Source: Denitromonas sp. (GTDB lineage: Bacteria; Pseudomonadota; Gammaproteobacteria; Burkholderiales; Rhodocyclaceae). Taken from it: 64,000 bases of DNA. Shown in pieces: positions 25,823 through 33,741 of the stretch. The notes below the pieces were generated by a model, which made no database searches, was not told the origin of the DNA, and was given only the letters and a program-made list of their open reading frames with translations. Numbering within the stretch: position 1 is the stretch's first letter; every line of letters starts with the position of its first letter. The DNA lies in assembly GCF_034676725.1 (NCBI RefSeq), contig NZ_JAUCBR010000004.1, positions 3,934,001 through 3,998,000 on the forward strand, read 5' to 3'. Position numbers and translations under genes: made by a program.

Positions 25823-27154
25823 CTAGAAACGGCTGGTGTCGGCAAGAAAATGCCGACTCATGGCAGCGAGCGAGGGGTTGTTCGGCAGCATCACCCCGTT
25901 GACCTCCAGCGTCGGTGTGCCCACGCCGCCACCCGTCCAGCCACTGGCGCGCAATTTGGCCCACATCGCCTCGCCGGCGGCGCGGTCGGTGTCGATGAAC
26001 ACTTCGCGATAGCGCACCCCCAGCGCATCGAACTGGGCTCGCTTCTGGTCGCAGTAGCCGCAGGTGGTCAGCGAGTACATGACGATGCGGTCGCGCGCCG
26101 GGTCGTAGTGGCGCAGCGCTGCGTTCTGAAACCCGTCCGTCTCATCCGGGGCGCCACTGAAGCTTGCGGTGTCGCCATAGCGCATTGCGGCACCGGCAAT
26201 ATCCTGGGCGAAGAAGCTGAATGCGAGCATGAAGGAGGCCACGACAACCACCAGCGCACCGACGGCAGCGCCCCAGCTCGTTGGCTGCGGCCGTGCGCCA
26301 TAGGTGTTGTCGTCCTTGCTGCCGGGGAAGAACATCAGCAGCAGGCTGAACAGGGCCCCCACATACGGGATGGCGGTAATCAGCACCCACCAGCCGCGCC
26401 AGTCAAAATCGTGGCAGCGCAGGATGCTCAGGCGGATGCCAAAGAACACGCCGGCCAGCGCGCACAGCCCGAGCACCAGAAAACTCTCGATGCGAATGCC
26501 GACGATCGCGATCCACAACAGCACGCTGGTGAGCAGCATGCTGCCGGCAAAGTACGATCGCCGCCCGATCCGCCCGCCGAAGTCGCCACCGAACAGCCGG
26601 GCCGGCTCGGCCAGCACCATGGGCGCCTCGCCGGGGTGGATCCGCAGGCTGCTGTGCTGGGTGTCCGATACGCCGGCTTTCGCCTCCTGCGCCTGCGCCT
26701 CCCGGGCGGCAAGCACCCGCGGCATGTCGCAGCCACAGTTCAGGCAGAGGGTGCGCCGCGGCTGATGGTGTCCGCACTCCGGGCAATCCATCTCGCTCGC
26801 CGGCGCCGGCTCGGCGGGTACCAGGTCAAGCGCCGCGGCAGCTGCAGCTGCAGGGGTGGGCGAGGGCGAGGGCGGGGGAACGGGCGCGGGAGAGGTCACC
26901 GCCGGGCGCGGCGGCTCGACCTCATCGCGCTCGGCCTCGACCCGGATACCAACCCCCATCGCCGACAGCTTGCGACGATAGCTCTGCGCCTGCTCCGCAT
27001 CGAGCCCTTTCTTGAGCGTCACCCGCTTGCCGGAGAACAGTTTGTGCGCCTGCTCGGGCGCTACCTTGAGCATCGACAGCAACTGCACCTTGACCTGCTC
27101 GGGGTCGTGGCCGGGCAGGATGTCGCCAAAGAAAACGAGTTTGTATCGGGTCAT
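25823..27154 (-). CDS. DUF805 membrane protein with C-terminal glutaredoxin-like domain
   Basis: 443 residues with an unusual order of parts. Residues 1-75 form a small charged N-terminal domain (MTRYKLVFFGDILPGHDPEQVK). A Pro/Ala linker leads to a zinc ribbon with four cysteines (CPECGHHQ, CLNCGCD, about 122-142). A DUF805-type membrane region with four segments covers about 195-315 (GRIGRRSYFAGSMLL, LRCHDFDWRGWW). The C-terminal domain is thioredoxin-fold, with TTCGYCDQKR as active site and the cis-Pro in GVGTPTLEVNG. It is probably an inner membrane protein that reduces or senses thiols; the role is unknown. Confidence 0.85.
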   Translation of the reverse strand: MTRYKLVFFGDILPGHDPEQVKVQLLSMLKVAPEQAHKLFSGKRVTLKKGLDAEQAQSYRRKLSAMGVGIRVEAERDEVEPPRPAVTSPAPVPPPSPSPTPAAAAAAALDLVPAEPAPASEMDCPECGHHQPRRTLCLNCGCDMPRVLAAREAQAQEAKAGVSDTQHSSLRIHPGEAPMVLAEPARLFGGDFGGRIGRRSYFAGSMLLTSVLLWIAIVGIRIESFLVLGLCALAGVFFGIRLSILRCHDFDWRGWWVLITAIPYVGALFSLLLMFFPGSKDDNTYGARPQPTSWGAAVGALVVVVASFMLAFSFFAQDIAGAAMRYGDTASFSGAPDETDGFQNAALRHYDPARDRIVMYSLTTCGYCDQKRAQFDALGVRYREVFIDTDRAAGEAMWAKLRASGWTGGGVGTPTLEVNGVMLPNNPSLAAMSRHFLADTSRF

Positions 27155-27303
27155 GGTGTCAACAGCGATGGGTCGGCAGTGGCCGCCAGTTTAATGCACA
27201 TTGGATGCGCGGATATCACCGGAACGCGATGTTGTGCGTGACGCAGTCGACCCCGCCCGGCGAATGCGTACAATGCCGGCTGCCCGAGCCTGGAGTACGA
27301 CCG

Positions 27304-27504
27304 ATGGAATCACGCCTCGAAGCACTGGAGTGCAAACTGATGGCCGCCGAAGACATGCTCGACGGCATGAACATGACGCTGTTTCGCCAGCAGGAGGCCA
27401 TCGAACTGTTGCAGGCCCAGGTGCTGGACCTGAAGCGCCAGTTGCAGTCGGTACAGCCGCGCGGCGCCGGACGCCCCGAGGACGAAATTCCGCCGCACTA
27501 CTGA
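27304..27504 (+). CDS. slyX: SlyX-family protein
   Basis: 66 residues from ATG 27304, the SlyX length, starting MESRLEALECKLMAAEDMLD and ending EDEIPPHY, which matches the family's conserved P-P-H-Y tail. It is a short coiled coil of unknown function. Codons upstream to 27205 were ignored because conservation starts at MESR. The 3' end overlaps the convergent gene by seven bases. Confidence 0.93.
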   Translation: MESRLEALECKLMAAEDMLDGMNMTLFRQQEAIELLQAQVLDLKRQLQSVQPRGAGRPEDEIPPHY

Positions 27505-28166
27505 GCGGCGGCAGCGCGCAGCGGCTGGCGAACACGATCGAAGTCGCGCGGCGCCACGTACTGCAGGATCTCCTTGCCCTCGCTGTCGACAATCAGGTCG
27601 AGGCCCTTGTCGGGGAAGAGCAGGTGGGTCTGGTGGGCATTGGTGGCGATCCGCTCCGCGGGCTGGCCGAAGCGGGCCTGGATGGCCGCTTCGTCAAGAT
27701 TGACCGACGGGATGAACACGATGCTGTCGATCGGCTGGGTCAGGGCGGTTGCCAGATCGGCGGCGCTGAGGGTCGCCTTGCGGGTGGTCGACTCCATGTA
27801 CTCGGTCTTGACGGCCCGGTCGCGCATCCCCGCCAGCACGTCGTCGGCCAGCGCCACGGTGAGCACCAGCTTGCCGGTCACGAAACCCAGTTGCGCACTG
27901 CCCAGGTACGCCTCCAGCGCGCCTTTCTCACCCGGTGCGGTGACGATGGCAATGGCCAGGTCCGGGCCGAAACGTTCCCGTGCCTCGTCAAGGGTGCTGT
28001 GGCCCAGTGTCAGGCCGAACACCCGGCTGTTGCCGTTGGCGTCGACCTCGATCTGCCAGGGCAGGCCGGACTGCGCCTCGGCCAGATCATCGGCGGATGG
28101 CATGAAGGCCAGTGGCGCAAGAATGGCAAGCAGGACGAGCGACAGGATGGCGACGATCAACTTCAT
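27498..28166 (-). CDS. Hypothetical membrane-anchored protein
   Basis: 222 residues from ATG 28166. An N-terminal hydrophobic segment (MKLIVAILSLVLLAILAPLAF) serves as signal or anchor; the rest is soluble and mixed alpha/beta, including LTLGHSTLDEARERFGPDLAIAI and LLFPDKGLDLIVDSEGKEILQYV. Not recognised as a named family. A long in-frame extension to 28268 is not supported. It is divergent from the Mrr-like gene and convergent with slyX. Confidence 0.7.
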   Translation of the reverse strand: MKLIVAILSLVLLAILAPLAFMPSADDLAEAQSGLPWQIEVDANGNSRVFGLTLGHSTLDEARERFGPDLAIAIVTAPGEKGALEAYLGSAQLGFVTGKLVLTVALADDVLAGMRDRAVKTEYMESTTRKATLSAADLATALTQPIDSIVFIPSVNLDEAAIQARFGQPAERIATNAHQTHLLFPDKGLDLIVDSEGKEILQYVAPRDFDRVRQPLRAAAAQ

Positions 28167-28370
28167 GTTGGGCACGATTCCGGGTGGGGTCAGCAGCGGC
28201 AGATTGTCGCCCGCGCCGCGTCGGGGTGCAATCGCCGAGCCGCCCGCCAGTGCCAATGACATCAGCAAGCACTGTTTGTTTGCACGAATCGCCTATGCCA
28301 GAATCCGGGTATCTCGACGCGCGGCAGCGCTGTCGGGTTAAGCGCGCTGAGCCAGCGCGTGGGAGAGCAA

Positions 28371-29327
28371 ATGAAGCAGGCAAAAGAAGATCGGCGCGCC
28401 CCCGCGATGCCCGTCCGCGGCGGATGGCGGCTTTGGGCGCTCGCCGTCGGGTTGACCGGCGTGCTGCTGGTGGCCGTGCAAAGCTGGGATCAGACGCGGG
28501 ATCGCGCCATGGTGGTGATTCCCGTGCTGGCCTTGCTGGTGTCGGTGATCTTCGGTGGCGCCATCATGGCGATGCGCTTGCGCAGCCAGGCCCGCGCCGG
28601 CAATACGCTGGCACCGCCACTGCGGGGCAGCGCCCGCGGGCGCCGGCAGACGCACCGCAGTGACGAACCGCCACCAACCATCCACTCGGCGCCGACCGAG
28701 TTCGACCCCACCGCGCTGGACGACCCGGACGCCCTCGATTTCGATCCGGACGTGGTGCCGGCAGCCACCCGCGTCTGGACCCTGAGCCTGCTCGAGAGCC
28801 TCGAATGGCAGCGCTTTGACGCCGTGTGCGTGGCCTACTACACGCAAAAGGCGATCTCGCATCGTGCGCTGCCGCTGGCCCATGCGCAGGGCTGCGACGT
28901 TTATCTGTACCAGGACAAGCTCAACCTGGACAAGGCCACCGGCCTGGTGCATGTGCGCAGCCGCGGCGTTACCCACCTCGATGTGCCGTCTGTGCGGGAA
29001 CTGATCGGCGCGATGACACACGAACAGATCGAACGTGGTTTCTTGATGACCAACGGCCGTTTCACCGCGCAGGCGCGGGCGCTCGGTCGCGAGCATGGCA
29101 TCGTGCTGGTCGACGGCCGGGTCTTGCTGGCCATGATCGAGCGGCTGCCATCCGAGGCGCGCTCACGGCTGCACGCCATCGCCACCGAGGGCGGCTACAC
29201 CACGCCCTCGTGCCCGACGTGCGGGGAGAAGATGGTCAATGCCACCGGCTCGCATGGCGACTACTGGGGCTGCCGGCACTACCCGGAGTGCACCACCATC
29301 CTGCCACGGCGCCCCGCACTCGACTAA
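28371..29327 (+). CDS. Membrane protein with degenerate Mrr-like restriction endonuclease fold and topoisomerase-type zinc finger
   Basis: 318 residues. Two membrane segments lie near residues 21-39 and 45-64, followed by a Pro/Arg linker. A cytoplasmic Mrr-like fold covers about 130-255 (WQRFDAVCVAYYTQK, GCDVYLYQDKLN, SVRELIGAMTHEQIERGFLMTNG). A C4 zinc finger of the topoisomerase type ends the protein (CPTCGEKMV, WGCRHYPECTTILP). In related proteins the catalytic strand reads V-Q-C-K; here the matching strand appears to be LVHVRSRG, so the Gln and Lys are replaced. ATG 28371 has GGAGAG upstream and was preferred to GTG 28359. Cleavage activity is doubtful. Confidence 0.82.
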   Translation: MKQAKEDRRAPAMPVRGGWRLWALAVGLTGVLLVAVQSWDQTRDRAMVVIPVLALLVSVIFGGAIMAMRLRSQARAGNTLAPPLRGSARGRRQTHRSDEPPPTIHSAPTEFDPTALDDPDALDFDPDVVPAATRVWTLSLLESLEWQRFDAVCVAYYTQKAISHRALPLAHAQGCDVYLYQDKLNLDKATGLVHVRSRGVTHLDVPSVRELIGAMTHEQIERGFLMTNGRFTAQARALGREHGIVLVDGRVLLAMIERLPSEARSRLHAIATEGGYTTPSCPTCGEKMVNATGSHGDYWGCRHYPECTTILPRRPALD

Positions 29328-29383
29328 GGCCGGCCCGCGCCTCGCCCGGCGTGCGCCGTATTCACCAACGGGAGGACCCGAGG

Positions 29384-30532
29384 ATGCGCCACCGGCTGCG
29401 ACACCCACGATGGATCACGGCACTGGCCCTGGTACTGGCCACCGCCCTCGCCAACGCCCAGACCCTGCGGCTCGACTCGGCCCAGGGCAAGCTCGCCGTC
29501 AGTACGGTTGCCACCGGGCTGGACACCCCGTGGTCGCTGGCCTTCCTGCCCGATGGGCGGATGCTGGTCAGTGAACGGGTTGGTCGCCTGCGGATTGTCG
29601 GTGCCGACGGCGTGCTGTCGGCGTCGATTACCAATGTGCCGCCGGTGCATGCCTCGGGGCAGGGCGGTCTGCTCGACGTGGTGCTCGGGCCGCAGTTTGC
29701 GGCCGACCAGCGGATCTACTTCAGCTTTGCACAACCCACGGCGCGGGGGGTGCGGACCGCCGTCGCCCGCGCGCGGCTCGACGCAGACGCCACGCCGCCG
29801 CGCTTGAGCGAGGTCGAGGTGATCTTCGCCCAGCAGGACGACCCGCCAGGCGGACACCACTTCGGCTCACGCCTGGTCTTTGACGACGCCGGGCACCTGT
29901 TCATTACCCTGGGCGAGCGCTACCACTCGCGTGAGCGGGCCCTGGCGCTCGACAGCCATCTGGGCAAGATCGTGCGCATTCATCCGGATGGCCGCGTGCC
30001 GGGCGACAACCCCTTCGTTCGCCGCGCCGACGCCCTGCCTGAAATCTGGTCCTACGGTCATCGCAATGTCCAGGGCGCAGCCCGGCATCCGGTCACCGGT
30101 GCGCTATGGACGCATGAGCACGGGCCTCAGGGCGGCGACGAGATCAACATCCCGCGCGCCGGCGCCAATCATGGCTGGCCGGAGATTACCTTTGGCCGCG
30201 AGTACGTGACCGGCTGGCGCATCGGCGAGGGTAGCGCGCGGGCCGATGTCGCCGCGCCGGTGCATCACTGGACGCCGTCAATTGCCCCGTCGGGCATGGC
30301 GTTCTACACCGGCGCGCTGTTTCCGGCCTGGCAGGGCAATCTCTTTGTCGGCTCGCTCAAGTTCGGCATGCTGGCGCGCGTGGTGCTCAAGGGCGAGCGG
30401 GTGGTGAGCGAGGAGCGCCTGCTCACCGAGATCGGCAACCGCATCCGTGATGTGCGCCAGGGGCCGGACGGCGCGCTGTATGTGCTCGACGAGACCGAGG
30501 GGCGCATCCTGCGCATCGCCCCGGCAAACTGA
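29384..30532 (+). CDS. PQQ-dependent aldose sugar dehydrogenase (YliI-like)
   Basis: 382 residues with a signal peptide (WITALALVLATALANAQ). The beta-propeller blocks are typical of soluble glucose/aldose sugar dehydrogenases: VATGLDTPWSLAFLPDGRMLVSERVGRL, GGHHFGSRLVFD, WSYGHRNVQGAARHP, HEHGPQGGDEINI and YVLDETEGRILRI. The catalytic His lies in the GGHHFGSR blade. It would oxidise aldoses in the periplasm with PQQ; no PQQ synthesis genes are in view. GGGAGG precedes ATG 29384. Confidence 0.9.
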   Translation: MRHRLRHPRWITALALVLATALANAQTLRLDSAQGKLAVSTVATGLDTPWSLAFLPDGRMLVSERVGRLRIVGADGVLSASITNVPPVHASGQGGLLDVVLGPQFAADQRIYFSFAQPTARGVRTAVARARLDADATPPRLSEVEVIFAQQDDPPGGHHFGSRLVFDDAGHLFITLGERYHSRERALALDSHLGKIVRIHPDGRVPGDNPFVRRADALPEIWSYGHRNVQGAARHPVTGALWTHEHGPQGGDEINIPRAGANHGWPEITFGREYVTGWRIGEGSARADVAAPVHHWTPSIAPSGMAFYTGALFPAWQGNLFVGSLKFGMLARVVLKGERVVSEERLLTEIGNRIRDVRQGPDGALYVLDETEGRILRIAPAN

Positions 30533-32310
30533 TTACTGCGCCTCACCGCTGGCGGGCGGGGTCGAGCGGGCGATCTCCTCGATGGTGGTGGTGCCCGCTG
30601 CAATCTGCCGTGCGCCGGCCAGGCGCAGCGGGGTCATGTGCTCACGCACCGCCTGCGCGCGAAAGCGCGCCAGATCCATGTCCGGGCTGATGTGCTGGCG
30701 CAGGGTGGGGCTGAGCGTCATCAGCTCGTAGAGGCCGACCCGGCCGTGATAGCCGGTCATGCGGCACTCCAGGCAGCCGACCGGGCCGCTGGCCGTGGTG
30801 GGCAGCGTGGATTTCCACGGCGCGACCAGCTCGCACCAGTCGGCTTCATCGATGGGAGCCGGTTTCCGGCAGTGCGGGCACAGGGTGCGCACCAGACGCT
30901 GGGCGAGCACGCCGAGCAGCGTCGAGCGAATCAGGTAGGGCGGCACGCCGAGGTCGAGCAGGCGGGTGATGGCCGACGGCGCGTCGTTGGTGTGCAGGGT
31001 GGACAGCACCAGGTGCCCGGTGAGGGCCGACTGGATGGCCATCTCGGCGGTTTCCAGATCGCGGATCTCGCCGACCATGATCACGTCCGGGTCCTGGCGC
31101 AGCAGGGTACGCACCCCGCTGGCGAAATCGAGCCCGATGTTGTGTTGCACCTGCATCTGGTTGAGGTGCGGATAGACCATCTCGATGGGGTCTTCGATGG
31201 TGCACACATTCACCTCGGGCGTGGCCAGCTCCTTGAGCGTGGAGTAAAGCGTGGTGGTCTTGCCCGAGCCGGTCGGGCCGGTCACCAGGATGATGCCGTT
31301 GGGCTGGGAGAACATCTCGCGCCAGCGCACGCCCTCGGCCTGGCTGAAGCCGAGCTCACCGAAGGACTTGAGCAGCACATCCGGGTTGAAGATGCGCAGC
31401 ACCAGCTTTTCGCCGAATGCGGTGGGCATGGTTCGACAGGCGCAGCTCGATTTCCTCGCCGTTGCCCGACTGGGTCTTGATCCGTCCGTCCTGCGGGCGG
31501 CGTTTCTCGACCACATCCATGCGGCCCATCAGCTTGATGCGGTTGGTGATCGCCGCGGCCACCGGCACCGGGGTCTGATAGACGAGATGCATCACCCCGT
31601 CGATGCGAAAGCGCACATTGCACACCTCGCGTCGCGGCTCGATGTGGATGTCGCTGGCGCGCTGCTCGAAGGCGTATTGCAGCAGCCAGTTCGACGATAT
31701 GGATGACAGCCTGGTCGTTGGCATCGAGGGACTTGCGCGAACCGAGCTGTACCAGCTGCTCGAAGTTGCCGATGCCAGCCTGCGCGCCCTCGTGTTGCGC
31801 CACGGCGTGCTTGAGCGAGCGCGCCAGACTGTAGAACTCGGCCAGGTAGCGCACGATGTCGGTCGGGTTGGCGAGCACCCGGTGGATGCGGATCTTGAGC
31901 GCCTGTTCGAGCACCGACAGCCACTCGCTCTCATAGGGCTCGGCGGTGGCGATGGTCACATCGTTGTCGCGGATCGCCACCGGCAGGATGCGAAAGCGCG
32001 TGGCGTAGGCATGCGAAACCAGGTTGCACACGGCCGACACATCGATCTTGAGCGGGTCGACATGAAAGTAGGGCAGGCCGGCGTCGCCCGCCAGCCATTC
32101 AGTCAGCGCCTCGACGCCCAGCGTGTCGTGCGGCGGGCAGGCGCGCGTCAGCCGCCGCTCGCCCACCAACGCGAGTGGGTGCTGGTCGTTGCGCCCGCGC
32201 ATGCGCAGGGCGGTGACGGTTTCATCGTGGTCGCGGCGGCTGATCTGGCCCGCCTCGAGCAGGCGGGTGAGCAGGGCGTCGGTGGTCAGGCGGCTGGCGG
32301 TTCGTGTCAT
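30533..32310 (-). CDS. GspE/PilB-type secretion ATPase, two one-base frameshifts
   Basis: ATPase of the type II secretion/type IV pilus superfamily. Three reading frames join into one protein of about 591 residues: an N-terminal GspE/MshE-like domain to IHIVE; then LLQYAFEQRASDIHIEPR and MGRMDVVEKRRPQDGRI; then TMPTAFGEKLVLRIF, Walker A GPTGSGKTTTLYSTLKEL, GEIRDLETAEMAIQSALTGHLVLSTLHTND and a zinc motif (CPHC, CLEC). Extra T residues at 31690/31691 and 31432/31433 (both GTTCGAC for GTCGAC) explain the breaks. No pseudopilin or secretin genes flank it. It may be a real orphan ATPase; the breaks look artefactual. Confidence 0.85.
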
Positions 32311-32428
32311 GTCGTCAGGCTATCCGAAGCGCCCAATGGCGGCAATTGTCATCGAGGCGCTTGAGACTTTGACCATCGCCCCCATCTTGGTCATGTTTGA
32401 ATACCCGCTGATGACAAAGGATCGGCCG

Positions 32429-32896
32429 ATGAAAGCCGTGTTGCTTGCCCTGGTGTCCGCGCTATGGATGCTGCCCGTGGCCGCCGAAGATATCGGCGGC
32501 GTCAATACCGAGTGGAAGCTGACCGGCTCGCACAAGCTGGTGGTGGAAGCCTTCGACGACCCCAAGGTCGATGGCGTGGCCTGCTATGTGGCCAAGCCCG
32601 AGCGCGGCGGCATTGCCGGCGCGTTCGGCGTGGCCGAAGAGCTGTCGGACGTTTCGATCGCCTGCCGGCAGGTCGGCCCGATCCGCTTTCGCGAGCCGCT
32701 GCCCCGGCAGGAAGACGCGTTCAGCCAGCGCCGCTCGATCATTTTCAAGACACTGCACGTGGTTCGCATTGTCGACGTCAGCCGCAATACGCTGGTGTAT
32801 CTGACCTACACCGACAAGGTCATTTCCGGCAGCCCGCAAAACTCGGTGACGGCCGTCACCGTCGACCGCGCCACACCGATCCCCCTGGAAAAGTAA
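32429..32896 (+). CDS. creA: CreA family protein
   Basis: 155 residues with a signal peptide (MKAVLLALVSALWMLPVAAE). CreA proteins are small periplasmic proteins of unknown activity. The conserved blocks KVDGVACYVAKPERGGIAG, SDVSIACRQVGPI, KTLHVVRIVDVSRNTLVYLTY and ISGSPQNSVTAV are all present. ATG 32429 has AAAGG at a suitable distance; an ATG 18 bases earlier is possible. The nitroreductase gene follows by 26 bp. Confidence 0.93.
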   Translation: MKAVLLALVSALWMLPVAAEDIGGVNTEWKLTGSHKLVVEAFDDPKVDGVACYVAKPERGGIAGAFGVAEELSDVSIACRQVGPIRFREPLPRQEDAFSQRRSIIFKTLHVVRIVDVSRNTLVYLTYTDKVISGSPQNSVTAVTVDRATPIPLEK

Positions 32897-32922
32897 GTCT
32901 GTATCGACTGGATGCCCCCAAC

Positions 32923-33741
32923 ATGACGACACACCACCCCTTGTATGAAACCCGCTACGGCGGAGTTGAGCAGACGGTTCCCGACGTCACCACGACCCTG
33001 ATCGATCAGTTGCTCACCCACCGCTCGGTGCGTGCCTTCCGTCCCGATCCGGTCAGCGACGCCCAGCTCGGTGCCATGATTGCCGCCGCGCAGTCGGCCG
33101 CCAGCTCCTCCAACCTGCAGGTGTGGAGCGTGGTGGCGGTGCGCGACCCGGCCACGCGTGACCAACTGGCCGAATTCGCCGGCAACCAGGCGCATGTGCG
33201 ACAGGCTCCCTTGCAACTGGTGTGGCTCGCCGACCTGTCGCGGCTCGAGCGCATCGCTGCCGCCGAAGGCCGGCCCAGCGAGGCGCTGGATTACACCGAG
33301 ATGTTCCTCGTCGGGGTCATCGACGCGGCGCTGGCCGCACAAAACGCGGTGGCAGCAGCCGAATCGATGGGCTTGTCGACGGTGTACATCGGCGGCATGC
33401 GCAACCGGCCGGAGGACGTCGCCCGCGTGCTCGACCTGCCGCCCAAGACCTTCGCCGTGTTCGGCATGTGCGTCGGCCATGAAGACGCGGCACGTCCGGC
33501 CAGTGTCAAGCCCCGTCTGCCGCAGTCCGCGGTGCTGCACCATGAGCGCTATTCAACCGACCAGGCTGCCGCCATTGCCGACTACAACACCGCCATGGCC
33601 CGCTTCTATGAAGGACAGCAGATGGACGTGAAGGGCACCTGGTCGATCCATTCGGCCAAGCGCATCGCCGGGCCGGAAACGCTGTCAGGACGCGACCGCC
33701 TGGTCGAGGCGCTCAAGCACCGCGGCTTCGCCCTCAGGTAA
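32923..33741 (+). CDS. NfsA-like oxygen-insensitive NADPH nitroreductase
   Basis: 272 residues of the nitroreductase superfamily, FMN-dependent homodimers. The FMN-binding N terminus HRSVRAFRPDPVSDAQL, then AAQSAASSSNLQVWSV (phosphate contact) and STVYIGGMRNRPEDVARVLDLP are those of the NfsA/FRP branch. It would reduce nitroaromatics, quinones or possibly chromate, as NfsA does; a chrBA locus lies 19 kb away, but nothing links them directly. The 3' end overlaps the convergent GGDEF-EAL gene by eight bases. Confidence 0.9.
   Translation: MTTHHPLYETRYGGVEQTVPDVTTTLIDQLLTHRSVRAFRPDPVSDAQLGAMIAAAQSAASSSNLQVWSVVAVRDPATRDQLAEFAGNQAHVRQAPLQLVWLADLSRLERIAAAEGRPSEALDYTEMFLVGVIDAALAAQNAVAAAESMGLSTVYIGGMRNRPEDVARVLDLPPKTFAVFGMCVGHEDAARPASVKPRLPQSAVLHHERYSTDQAAAIADYNTAMARFYEGQQMDVKGTWSIHSAKRIAGPETLSGRDRLVEALKHRGFALR

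Noticed and set aside
32464..32922. Upstream extension of the nitroreductase frame through creA
   Set aside because: The extension is an off-frame reading of creA; conservation starts at ATG 32923.
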